This document shows positions 1 through 7,034 of a stretch of 36,300 nucleotides of DNA, piece by piece. The number at the start of each line of letters is the position of its first letter. Position 1 is the stretch's first letter. The notes beneath the pieces are model-generated. The model was given only the letters and a program-made list of their open reading frames with translations, was not told the DNA's origin and ran no database searches. The position numbers and the translations under genes are program-made. This stretch comes from Phycisphaerales bacterium (lineage in GTDB: Bacteria > Planctomycetota > Phycisphaerae > UBA1845 > Fen-1342), in NCBI GenBank assembly GCA_003162245.1, contig PMMM01000163.1:392-36691 (forward strand). Direction: 5' to 3'.

Positions 1-45
1 GGAACGCAGAGCCGGGTGACGCCGGCCGATCGGAAGGAGATTTGG

Positions 46-297
46 ATGCGCGCCCTGTTTACGTTTAAGCATCGCTGGTTGCTGATTCTCGCGGCTGGGG
101 GCGGCCTGTTTCTGCTGGAGAGCTGCGACCCTACCGTCCGTGACACGCTTCTCACCGGGTTCGGGAATGCGACCACGGGCCTGATCGGCGCCCTTGTCCA
201 GGCGCTGATTCAGCAACTGCAGGCCAACGACGTCACGCAGCAACCGGCCACGACGGTCCGCGCGATCCTGGACACAGTGCCGCAGTTTTTCGCCTAG
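46..297 (+). CDS. Small exported protein of unknown function
   Basis: An 83-residue protein that I do not recognise. The ATG at 46 is chosen because a strong ribosome binding site (GGAAGGAGA, 32-40) sits five bases upstream; an in-frame GTG at 16 lacks one. Residues about 9-24 form a hydrophobic segment ending in LLESC, which could be a signal peptide or a lipoprotein signal, although Glu just before Ser-Cys is not a standard lipobox. The rest is a Gly/Ala/Leu-rich amphipathic stretch followed by a Gln/Thr-rich part. Short proteins of this style are common in planctomycete genomes. The gene may continue an operon to the left of the window. A five-base-pair hairpin overlaps the stop codon (296-310) but has no T run. 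Confidence 0.7.
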   Translation: MRALFTFKHRWLLILAAGGGLFLLESCDPTVRDTLLTGFGNATTGLIGALVQALIQQLQANDVTQQPATTVRAILDTVPQFFA

Positions 298-444
298 CCG
301 GCGAACGGCTCCGGGGGGGCTCTCCAGACGAACTCGGGCGGTGCGCAGAAACGGCACCGGCCGTGGCCGCGTATGCCGCACAGGATCGTCTCATCTGTCA
401 CGGCAGCGTCGGGGACGACGCGTACGGCAGACCGCCCGCTGCGG

Positions 445-488
445 AGAAACAAAGCAGGGCGGAACGCCAGTCCGGCGCTTCGCCCTGC
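445..488 (-). terminator. Rho-independent terminator of the pseudopilin gene
   Basis: GCAGGGCG (454-461) and CGCCCTGC (481-488) form a perfect eight-base-pair stem, with an inner CGCC/GGCG stem. Read on the minus strand, the hairpin is followed directly by TTTGTTTCT. It lies 25 bases past the stop codon of the gene ending at 513, where a terminator is expected. Confidence 0.75.
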
Positions 489-512
489 CAGGGGTCCCAT
501 CCAAAGTGGTCG

Positions 513-1490
513 CTACGGCACAATCACCGAGTCGGTGTTCGTGTTTGGCCCCTTCTGGTTGGCCGGAACGAAGCCTACCATCGTATCATGCGGAGACCAG
601 CCGGTTCCCGCCCCCGCTTGATACGTGTAGATGTTGTCGAAATTCACGCCGACGATCGGCTTCTTCTCGAACGTCACGTGTGAGTCCTGGTACAGGCAGT
701 TCTGACCTTCCGAGGTGTGGTTACGGCTGTTGTACGGCCGCCACTTGTCGGTGTCCAACTGGAGCACCTTGACCCCGTCCGGAGTCGTGTCGAAACGGGG
801 GATCTCGCTGCCAGGCGCGTTGTCGCCCGTCTCGCTCTTGGCCTTGTCGGGCGTGTTCTGGTAGAGCGCGTCGCCCACCGGCGCTGCGGCCGCGAAGTAC
901 GGACTCTTGTCGGCCAGGATCACGGTACGCGCGTCGAGGTTCTCGTTGCCCCGGCCGCGCGAGCCGAACGGATACTGGGTACCGTAGCTGAGGTACGGAT
1001 ACCCGCGGAAGTCGAAGCGGTTGATGCCCGGCTGAGCCACGACCGGATTGCCGCCGCTCTTGGGGATCCGCAGGTCGTCTTCGCTGTCACCCGAGCTCGG
1101 ACAGATGTACTGCTTGGCCGTGCAGGTTCCATCGACGACGAGCATGAACATGCACCGGCTGGGGTGAATCTTGTCCCACGCCTGTCCCGTACCGGTCGAG
1201 GCCACCACCGGTTGCTGCATGTTCGTCGACAGGTTGCCTATCCACGTCACGTCGTTGATCGGGGCGGTCTGGGTCGTCTCCTTGAACAGCACGGACGGAT
1301 ACCAATCCGCGTTGTCGTTGGAGTAGACCTTCATCGATTGCCCGATGCCACGCGCGTTGGACGCGCACACCGCACGTTTCGTGATCTCGCGAGCCCGGGA
1401 CAAGCTCGGCAAGAGGATGGAGATCAACAGCGCGATGATCGCCACCACAACCAGCAACTCGATCAGGGTAAACGCCTTTCTCCTTGCCAT
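513..1490 (-). CDS. Prepilin-like protein (planctomycete type II pseudopilin family)
   Basis: A 325-residue protein starting MARRKA, then [20 protein letters not shown], the type IV prepilin/type II secretion pseudopilin head: a short basic leader, a cleavage site before Phe, Glu at +5 and a hydrophobic helix. The residue before the cut is Ala rather than the usual Gly. Near the C-terminus, a His...Asn-Cys-Leu-Tyr-Gln-Asp-Ser-His-Val stretch matches the H-X9-DG-type signature of planctomycete proteins with this head. The ATG at 1490 is chosen because AGGAGA lies eight bases upstream and because it places the leader directly at the N-terminus; the frame is open much further upstream without coding character. 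The gene stands alone, with its own terminator and a long upstream region. Its substrate or role is unknown; the family is thought to be membrane-anchored and cell-surface associated. Confidence 0.85.
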   Translation of the reverse strand: MARRKAFTLIELLVVVAIIALLISILLPSLSRAREITKRAVCASNARGIGQSMKVYSNDNADWYPSVLFKETTQTAPINDVTWIGNLSTNMQQPVVASTGTGQAWDKIHPSRCMFMLVVDGTCTAKQYICPSSGDSEDDLRIPKSGGNPVVAQPGINRFDFRGYPYLSYGTQYPFGSRGRGNENLDARTVILADKSPYFAAAAPVGDALYQNTPDKAKSETGDNAPGSEIPRFDTTPDGVKVLQLDTDKWRPYNSRNHTSEGQNCLYQDSHVTFEKKPIVGVNFDNIYTYQAGAGTGWSPHDTMVGFVPANQKGPNTNTDSVIVP

Positions 1491-1942
1491 CGAGAATCTC
1501 CTAGCAGCTCCCATGAACCACAACCCGACCAGCTTGTCCAGCGGGCCCGGCGGCCACAGCGGCCTATGGTACGTATCAGAGCGCGATGCACTGCTCCTGG
1601 CTGCGGGCTGCCGCAGACGGCCTCGCCGTCCGCGGGCGCAGAAACCGCTGGTCGCCGCGTTTCGAGCAGCCGGGCGTACGCCGCCCGAGCTGCCCTGCGG
1701 CCGCATGGGAGGGGGCCGCAGCGCGGGTTTAGTCGCGAGTGATAACGGACTGGCGTATCTCAAGCCCGCGCGGGCGCAGAAACTGCAACCGCGTGGACGA
1801 AAGACGCCTGGTCCTGAACGAATGCGGGTTTGTTATGAACGAGGGCAGGAATCGGCAATGACGCAAGTAAAACGCTATGAATACAAATGATACCGTCCGA
1901 TCGACGCACCCTCATTCGTTCTGGTCGACCACGCGTGATCGA
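1491..1942 (-). other. Long leader/regulatory region with repeats, no gene seen
   Basis: About 450 bases between the promoter-like site near 1950 and the pseudopilin start hold no convincing gene. CGCGGGCGCAGAAAC occurs twice in direct orientation (1631-1645 and 1769-1783). AACGAATGCGGGT (1817-1829) recurs inverted with one mismatch at 1908-1920. TGAACGA occurs twice between 1815 and 1842. Short frames here have no ribosome binding site of note. If the promoter at 1952-1979 is real, this is an unusually long 5' leader. Confidence 0.45.
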
Positions 1943-1979
1943 CCTATTAATAGGATAGCACACGCCGCGGGGGTGTCAA
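1923..1979 (-). promoter_or_regulatory. Sigma-70-like promoter overlapped by two palindromes
   Basis: On the minus strand TTGACA (1974-1979), a 16-base spacer and TATCCT (1952-1957) make a near-consensus promoter reading toward the pseudopilin gene. A perfect 12-bp palindrome CCTATTAATAGG (1943-1954) overlaps the -10 box. Next to it, 1923-1944 is a 22-bp inverted repeat with 11-base arms and one mismatched pair (1929/1938), centred on ACGCGT. Both lie where a repressor would block transcription start. The regulator is unknown; the centre differs from the AACGTT core of the LacI-type site at 13424, so a different protein is likely. Confidence 0.6.
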
Positions 1980-2023
1980 TCGCAAAATCGCGCAAAGCTG
2001 GCCCACCGATTGCCAGGGCCGGG

Positions 2024-3094
2024 TCACGCGCCGTGCCGCACCACCACATGATCGATGTCCGCGGGGGCCCGGCGCCCCACGCCGTCCTCGGCTGCCGCCT
2101 CCACGTACGGAATCCGCAGCGGGGTCTCGACCGCCAGCTTGCGTCCTTGCTCCTCGAGCAATTCCAGCCCAACCGCGTCCAGGGCGACCGGGTCAAAACC
2201 CAGCAGGAGGCCACCGAAGGGGACCACGTCCTCCGCGCGGGCATCGGGCCCGTTCCGCGCGACGAGCCGGAGCGCGTTCACAATGGTCAGCCGCAGCCTG
2301 TCGCTAACCTCTTTGTTGCCAACGACTTGTCCAACGTACGGCGCGCAGCCGTGCTCGTGATACCGCGCCGGATGGCGAATCACTGCGTGGGATAGGTTCT
2401 TCAACGCCCCCGACATCCCAGCGATCCGATGCGTCTTCAGCAGCGGCACATTCACGACGGCATCAGCCGCCAGCAGATACGCCGCCAGCTCCTCCGTGCC
2501 GCCCCCGATAGGGATCGACGTCCCCCAACCAGGCTCCACGGCCCGCGTGCCCAACTCGCGAGTCAAGTGCGCCGGGGCCTCGACCAGGGTAAGTGTGCCC
2601 GGTTCGTAGCCGGCATCCAGGAGTGACTCGCCGAGAGCGGTTCCGACTGCGTCGTTCGTCCCCAGGACCTCCGCACCCACTTGGTTGAACTTGAGCACGA
2701 TACGCCGTGCCGGTCCGAGCACGCTGCGCCAAGCATCACTACTCGTACGCTCCCCGGTGAGCACCTGCACGCCCAGATCGAGCATTTCGCGCAGAATGAC
2801 TTCGTCGCCCCCCGCGACTCGAAGCACATGCGCGCTCATTACGCGAACCACACGCGAGCGCGGAAACGACGCACCGAGCCACCAAGGACGCGGAACGGCG
2901 CCGGCGGTCGTCGCCTGTGACGTCGGAGGCGGTGCCGGACGCGTGGCGCTCTGTGACGCGGGCGATTTCACGCCGCCGCCGCGCACCGGACCAACGAATG
3001 CGCCCACCGCCGCGGCCGCAGCGGCGCCCAATAGTTCCCGCCGCGTGGGCCCGCCGCCACCCGGAGCCGCCGGTTTGACCTGTCCTCTCCGCAT
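2024..3094 (-). CDS. Tat-exported DUF362 domain protein
   Basis: A 356-residue protein. Residues about 16-35 hold a twin-arginine signal (Pro-Thr-Arg-Arg-Glu-Leu-Leu-Gly, then an Ala-rich hydrophobic stretch), so it is probably exported folded. The body matches DUF362: a stretch with IVLKFNQVG, then NVPLLKTHRIAGMSGALKN with the conserved Lys-Thr-His and Gly-Ala-Leu-Lys-Asn, and a C-terminal GFDPVALDAVG. The family has no settled function; some members carry iron-sulfur domains, but none is visible here. The ATG at 3094 is chosen because it puts the Tat motif near the N-terminus; its ribosome binding site is weak. The gene is divergent from the pyrophosphorylase gene with 51 bases between them, so their promoters must be compact. 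Confidence 0.8.
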   Translation of the reverse strand: MRRGQVKPAAPGGGGPTRRELLGAAAAAAVGAFVGPVRGGGVKSPASQSATRPAPPPTSQATTAGAVPRPWWLGASFPRSRVVRVMSAHVLRVAGGDEVILREMLDLGVQVLTGERTSSDAWRSVLGPARRIVLKFNQVGAEVLGTNDAVGTALGESLLDAGYEPGTLTLVEAPAHLTRELGTRAVEPGWGTSIPIGGGTEELAAYLLAADAVVNVPLLKTHRIAGMSGALKNLSHAVIRHPARYHEHGCAPYVGQVVGNKEVSDRLRLTIVNALRLVARNGPDARAEDVVPFGGLLLGFDPVALDAVGLELLEEQGRKLAVETPLRIPYVEAAAEDGVGRRAPADIDHVVVRHGA

Positions 3095-3145
3095 GGATAC
3101 TTTTATCGCATACTTGGGGCCACCCGGTTTCGTGGATTCGTATTC

Positions 3146-4582
3146 ATGACCACCGCGATGGAAGAGAAATACCGGGCCTACTCGCAGCGTCTGTGCGAGA
3201 TCTCCCAGGCCCACCTGCTGGCGTTCTGGCCGCAGCTCAGCGAGCGGGAACGCGTGCAGTTGCTCGATGACCTCGACCAGATCGACTTCGCCCGCTGCCT
3301 GCCCCTGCTCGACACGTACGTCCGTACGCACGCGGCCGCGGCCGTCCCGCAGCACATCGACCCGCCGCCGAGCTTCCCCGCCGAGCCCGGCCCGACCCAC
3401 GCCGACCTTTACGCCCGCGCCCGCCGCGCCGGGGAGCAGGCGATCCGCGCCGGACGCGTGGCCGCGTTCACGGTTGCCGGCGGCCAGGGGACGCGCCTGG
3501 GCTTCGACGGTCCCAAGGGTGCTTACTGCATCAGCCCGATCCGCAACGCGCCACTATTCCAGATTTTCGCGGAGGGGCTCCTCGGCACCGAACGCCGCTA
3601 TGGCCGCCGGCCGCGCTGGTACATCATGACCAGCCCAGCTAACCACACCGAAACCACCGCCTTCTTCGCCCAGCACGCGTTCTTCGGCCTGTCTCCGGAC
3701 GACGTGCTGTTCTTCCAGCAGCGGCAGATGCCCGCGTTCCTCCCGGATGGCCGCATCGCCCTCGCCGAACCGCACCGCGTGGCCCTTTCGCCGGACGGCC
3801 ACGGCGGCAGCCTGCGGGCGCTCGCCGAGAGCGGGGCGCTCGCGGACATGCGCCGCCGCAACATCGATGTCGTCAGCTACTTCCAGGTCGACAACCCGCT
3901 GGTCAAGCCGATTGATCCGCTCTTCGTCGGCCTGCACCTCGTCAGCGACTCCGAGATGTCGAGCAAGGCCGTCGCGAAGGCCCACGACCTCGAGCGCGTC
4001 GGCGTGTTCGCGCTCGCGGACCGCAAGCTCACGGTCATCGAGTACAGCGACCTCCCGGAAGACCTCGCTCGGGCACGCAACCCCGACGGCACTCGCCGCT
4101 TCGACGCCGGTAGCATTGCGATCCATGTGCTCAACCGCGAATTCGTCGAACGGCTCACAGCGCCCGCTGCGACCGTCCAACTTCCCTGGCATCGCGCCGA
4201 AAAGAAGGTCCCGACCGTGGACGAGCACGGCCGTCCGCTCAACCCGGACAAGCCGAACGCGGTCAAGCTCGAGATGTTCGTCTTCGACGCGATCCCCCTC
4301 GCCCGCAACCCAGTCGTGCTCTTCACCCGGCGTGAAGAGGAGTTCAGCCCCGTCAAGAACGCCACTGGCGACGATTCGCCCGCCACAACGCGGCGCGACA
4401 TGATCCGCCGGGCCGCACGCTGGCTGGAACACTGCGGCGGCATGGTGCCGCGCGGCACCGACGGCGAGCCGGCGCAGCCCATCGAGATTAGTCCGGCGTT
4501 CGCGCTCGACGCCGACGACCTGCGACAACAACTGACGAATCGTCCGGCTCTGTTGGTCGGCGCGCCGCTGCTGCTGGCGTGA
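3146..4582 (+). CDS. UDP-N-acetylhexosamine/UDP-sugar pyrophosphorylase family protein
   Basis: A 478-residue cytosolic enzyme of the eukaryote-like UDPGP family (UAP1/AGX type), which makes a UDP-sugar and pyrophosphate from UTP and a sugar 1-phosphate. The nucleotide-binding loop is at residues about 112-124 (Gly-Gly-Gln-Gly-Thr-Arg-Leu-Gly, then Gly-Pro-Lys-Gly). Also visible are FQVDNPLVKPIDP, the UDP-sugar binding part, and FVFDAIP followed by a RREEEFSPVKNATGDDSP stretch, which is typical of UDP-GlcNAc/GalNAc pyrophosphorylases. The length fits the family. The exact sugar cannot be read from the sequence; N-acetylhexosamine 1-phosphate is most likely. The start is uncertain: the ATG at 3146 has no clear ribosome binding site, and an in-frame ATG at 3158 would also serve. 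It is probably monocistronic and feeds envelope polysaccharide synthesis. Confidence 0.88.
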   Translation: MTTAMEEKYRAYSQRLCEISQAHLLAFWPQLSERERVQLLDDLDQIDFARCLPLLDTYVRTHAAAAVPQHIDPPPSFPAEPGPTHADLYARARRAGEQAIRAGRVAAFTVAGGQGTRLGFDGPKGAYCISPIRNAPLFQIFAEGLLGTERRYGRRPRWYIMTSPANHTETTAFFAQHAFFGLSPDDVLFFQQRQMPAFLPDGRIALAEPHRVALSPDGHGGSLRALAESGALADMRRRNIDVVSYFQVDNPLVKPIDPLFVGLHLVSDSEMSSKAVAKAHDLERVGVFALADRKLTVIEYSDLPEDLARARNPDGTRRFDAGSIAIHVLNREFVERLTAPAATVQLPWHRAEKKVPTVDEHGRPLNPDKPNAVKLEMFVFDAIPLARNPVVLFTRREEEFSPVKNATGDDSPATTRRDMIRRAARWLEHCGGMVPRGTDGEPAQPIEISPAFALDADDLRQQLTNRPALLVGAPLLLA

Positions 4583-4677
4583 CCGCACCCTGAGCCCGCA
4601 GCATGTTCGGTCGACTTGCCCAGGCCTGATGATAGGCCATAAGTCTGAGGGTGGACTGGCCGACGAGGTCTACGTGG

Positions 4678-4750
4678 TCCTCGATAGCTCAATCGGTGGA
4701 GCCCCCAACTGTTAACCGGGTTGTTCTAGGTTCGAGTCCCACTCGGGGAG
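4678..4750 (+). tRNA. tRNA-Asn(GUU), imperfectly paired, possibly decaying
   Basis: All parts of a 73-base tRNA are present with correct spacing: a seven-pair acceptor stem (TCCTCGA with TCGGGGA, one G-U), T8 and A9, D-stem GCTC/GAGC, anticodon loop CTGTTAA with GTT at 4711-4713, a five-base variable loop, T-loop TTCGAGT, and discriminator G. CCA is not encoded. Four pairs are not canonical: two A-C pairs next to the anticodon loop (4707/4717, 4708/4716) and, in the T-stem, A-C (4728/4740) and C-C (4726/4742). It may be a pseudogene or a divergent working copy. Confidence 0.72.
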
Positions 4751-4757
4751 ATCAACG

Positions 4758-4782
4758 CTCGGTCGCGAGACTGGCGACCGAG
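4758..4782. terminator. Strong hairpin between convergent genes
   Basis: CTCGGTCGC (4758-4766) pairs perfectly with GCGACCGAG (4774-4782) around a seven-base loop. It lies between the tRNA (plus strand) and the end of the GH30 gene (minus strand), so it could end or protect either transcript. Neither side has a T run, so it is not a textbook terminator. Confidence 0.5.
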
Positions 4783-4800
4783 GAATGGCCGCTACGTCAG

Positions 4801-6915
4801 TCAGGGTGTGCCCGTGAAGTTGATCTGGAACGTGGCGATGTCGCGCAGGTCAATGTCGTTGTCGCCGTCGAAGTCGAAGGCGGCGAGGCACCCGGCTTCG
4901 CCGGGCACGTCGGGGGCCGTCAGGCAGCCCGGCTGCGCGGCGACGACGGAAGCACTGTCGAGATTCAGCGAGCCGTGGGCACCGGACTGGTAATCGGTGA
5001 TTTGGAGCACGATGCGGCCGATGTCCGCGGTCGCCGGGGCCGTAACGGCTCCCGCGAGCGTGACCCATTGGTCGCGTGGGTCGGTCGCCGCGTAAAACTT
5101 GTCGACGACGGCCTCGCCGAGCCGGTGGGCGGAGTCGGTGCCGAGCACGCTGTTGTAGAACTCGGCTTTGAGCAGCCCGTTCCAGCCGACGAGGGGATCG
5201 AGAGTGGAGTTGAGGGCGAGAACGCGGTACGCATACGAATTGCCAGCGACGACGGGGACGTCCTGCCAAACGCCGGCGTCGTCCCACCAGAACTTGATGG
5301 CTTTGGTGCCGATGACGCGGCCGGCGTCATCGTGGTGCCAGCCGCTGCTGCCCCAGACGCCCCAGCCGGGGACGCCAGCGGAGATATTTCCGGTGGCGCC
5401 GTCTTCAAAGCCGCCGTTGGTGAGCGGGCTCGCGGCGACAGTGCCGACGAGCGCGGTGAAGTCGCTGAAGTCCACATCGCCGTCGCCGTCGAAGTCGCCC
5501 GTCGGAACGATCCGCGGCCAGACGAAGGTAGCGACGGACTTCGGCGGCAGACGGTAAGCGAAGTACTGACCGTTGCGGACGACGTCGAACCAAAGCGACG
5601 CGTCGCCGGGGTTCAGGGCGAGGACGACCTCGGTGCCATCGGGGTTGCGGTAGGCGACGGTTTCGAGCGTACCGTCGTAGGATTCGGAGGCGGTCCGCAC
5701 GGCGCCGGGCTGAACGAACTTGCTGGCGTGGGCAAGGGCGTAATACTCGACCTCGAACGCGACGTTGCCGCTGGTGCTGTTGATCGTAACGACGCCGCGG
5801 CACCCGTTGCAGCCGCCGGGGAGGTAGGGGCCGTCGTTTTCGTCGAGGGCGATGTTCCAGAAGATGGCGGTTTTGGCCCAGTTGCGCGGAGCGCCGATGA
5901 CGATGTTGTGGAGGTACCAGACGAGGTTATCTGGAAACGAGGTCGCCCAGTCGCCGCCGGAGATCTCGGTGAAGTAGATGTCCTTGTCGGGGAAGGCGTC
6001 GTGGACGGTGGTTTGGGCGGACACGTCGCCGCCATAGCCATGGAAGGCGGTGCCGGCGGTGTACGGGCGGGCGTCGGCGTCGCCCAAGACGGTGAGCGCG
6101 TAGTCCGGCTGGTCCCAGTTGTGGTCGTAGCAGAGGATCCGCGTGTTGAGGCCGGCGGCGGCCAGCGCGGGACCGAGGTAGTGCCCGATGAACGTGCTTT
6201 GCTGTGCCGTGCTCATACCTGCGGAGGGCAGAGCGGTTGAATCGTTGAGCGGCTCGTTCTGCGCTGCCAGGGCGTGAATGGGCAGGCCCGCGGCCGCGTA
6301 GGCTTGCAGAAAGCGGACGAAGTACTGCGCGTAGACGCTGTGCCGCGACGAAACCAGCGAACCGCCGTAGAGCGACTGCGACGTCTTCATCCACGCGGGT
6401 GGGCTCCAGGGTGCGGCGAAGAGCTGCAGGGCGGGGTTCAGGGCGCGGGCCTGCTGAAGCGTCGGGATGATGTACGTTTGGTCGTGGGCGATCGAGAAAT
6501 AGGCGAGGTTGGGGTCGGTCTGGCCCGCGGGCCGGTCATCGTACGTGTACGCCGTCAGCGCGAAGTCCGAGGCGCCGATCGGGACCTGGAGATAGCTGAG
6601 GCCAATTCCGGATTGCGGGGAGAAGAGCTGGGCGAGCAAGGTGGCGCGCTGCGCGGCGTTGAGGCGGTTCTGGATCAGCCAGGCGGAGGAATCGGTGACG
6701 GCGGCGCCGAAACCGACCATGGTCTGGTAGGTCGTCCCGGGAGTGAGGTGGGCGCGCGTTGCGTGCGTCCCCTGGCCGGCCTGAAACGTCAGATTCGGAC
6801 GGTGCTCGAGCAGGCTGACCTGGTCGCCGCGCGTGAGCCAGACCTGCACGTCCGTGGCGCGGGTCAGCGCGACGGAGTGCAACAGGACCATGAGGAGGAT
6901 TAGTTTCCGCGGCAC
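4801..6915 (-). CDS. Secreted GH30 family glycoside hydrolase with split dockerin and inserted binding module
   Basis: A 704-residue secreted enzyme. The GTG at 6915 is chosen because GGGAG lies seven bases upstream and because it gives a clean signal peptide (RKLILLMVLLHSVALTRA). Residues about 30-460 are a GH30 (glucosylceramidase/beta-1,6-glucanase-type) domain: the general acid/base is Glu221 in AQNEP and the nucleophile is Glu317 in FTEISGG. A first calcium-binding dockerin repeat (DFDGDGDVDFSDF, about 472-485) follows. Next comes a 155-residue GFEDG-type jelly-roll-like module (about 495-652), then the remaining dockerin part (PDVPG...FDFDGDNDIDLRD, about 656-704). Normally the two repeats are adjacent, so the module looks inserted. 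It closely resembles the PEP-CTERM protein at 8377-9009. This is the last gene of the minus-strand glycosidase run. The substrate is probably a beta-glucan, though other GH30 activities (glucosyl, xylosyl, fucosyl) cannot be excluded. Confidence 0.88.
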   Translation of the reverse strand: MPRKLILLMVLLHSVALTRATDVQVWLTRGDQVSLLEHRPNLTFQAGQGTHATRAHLTPGTTYQTMVGFGAAVTDSSAWLIQNRLNAAQRATLLAQLFSPQSGIGLSYLQVPIGASDFALTAYTYDDRPAGQTDPNLAYFSIAHDQTYIIPTLQQARALNPALQLFAAPWSPPAWMKTSQSLYGGSLVSSRHSVYAQYFVRFLQAYAAAGLPIHALAAQNEPLNDSTALPSAGMSTAQQSTFIGHYLGPALAAAGLNTRILCYDHNWDQPDYALTVLGDADARPYTAGTAFHGYGGDVSAQTTVHDAFPDKDIYFTEISGGDWATSFPDNLVWYLHNIVIGAPRNWAKTAIFWNIALDENDGPYLPGGCNGCRGVVTINSTSGNVAFEVEYYALAHASKFVQPGAVRTASESYDGTLETVAYRNPDGTEVVLALNPGDASLWFDVVRNGQYFAYRLPPKSVATFVWPRIVPTGDFDGDGDVDFSDFTALVGTVAASPLTNGGFEDGATGNISAGVPGWGVWGSSGWHHDDAGRVIGTKAIKFWWDDAGVWQDVPVVAGNSYAYRVLALNSTLDPLVGWNGLLKAEFYNSVLGTDSAHRLGEAVVDKFYAATDPRDQWVTLAGAVTAPATADIGRIVLQITDYQSGAHGSLNLDSASVVAAQPGCLTAPDVPGEAGCLAAFDFDGDNDIDLRDIATFQINFTGTP
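4957..5432. repeat. Diverged direct repeat, copy 1 (binding-module DNA)
   Basis: This stretch encodes the inserted module of the GH30 protein and is clearly similar, at the DNA level, to 8457-8942 in the same orientation. The best-matched runs include the DNA around 5309-5347 and 8814-8852, which differs at only a few bases. Boundaries are approximate and read from the protein alignment. Confidence 0.7.
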
Positions 6916-6936
6916 GAATTCACTCCCAGCGCGCCG

Positions 6937-7026
6937 GGCCGTGCGCACAGCAAGGGCTGTGCGAACGGCCCCGAACAACGAGACTTACCAGCCGCCACTG
7001 CCGAGCGGTACTCGGCGGCCGGCGGC
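6937..7026 (-). other. Two intercistronic hairpins ahead of the GH30 gene
   Basis: Between the dockerin gene (stop at 7035) and the GH30 start (6915) lie two stable inverted repeats. One pairs GGCCGT (6937-6942) with ACGGCC (6965-6970) around an inner perfect seven-pair stem GCACAGC/GCTGTGC with a four-base loop. The other pairs GCCGAG/CTCGGC (7000-7016) inside GCCGCC/GGCGGC arms (6991-7026). Neither is followed by a T run on the minus strand, so partial termination, RNA processing or 3'-end protection is more likely than full termination. Confidence 0.5.
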
Positions 7027-7034
7027 GGCGTCTA

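Noticed and set aside
1631-1783. Two 15-bp direct repeats considered as a CRISPR fragment
   Set aside because: There are only two short copies 138 bases apart, with no regular spacers and no cas genes.
4623-4638. GGCCT/AGGCC hairpin after the pyrophosphorylase gene as a terminator
   Set aside because: It has only five pairs and no T run; too weak to call.
4651-6240. Long plus-strand open frame of 529 codons
   Set aside because: It is antisense to GH30, consists of Val/Ala/Gly/Glu-rich shadow sequence, swallows the tRNA and has no ribosome site or domain.
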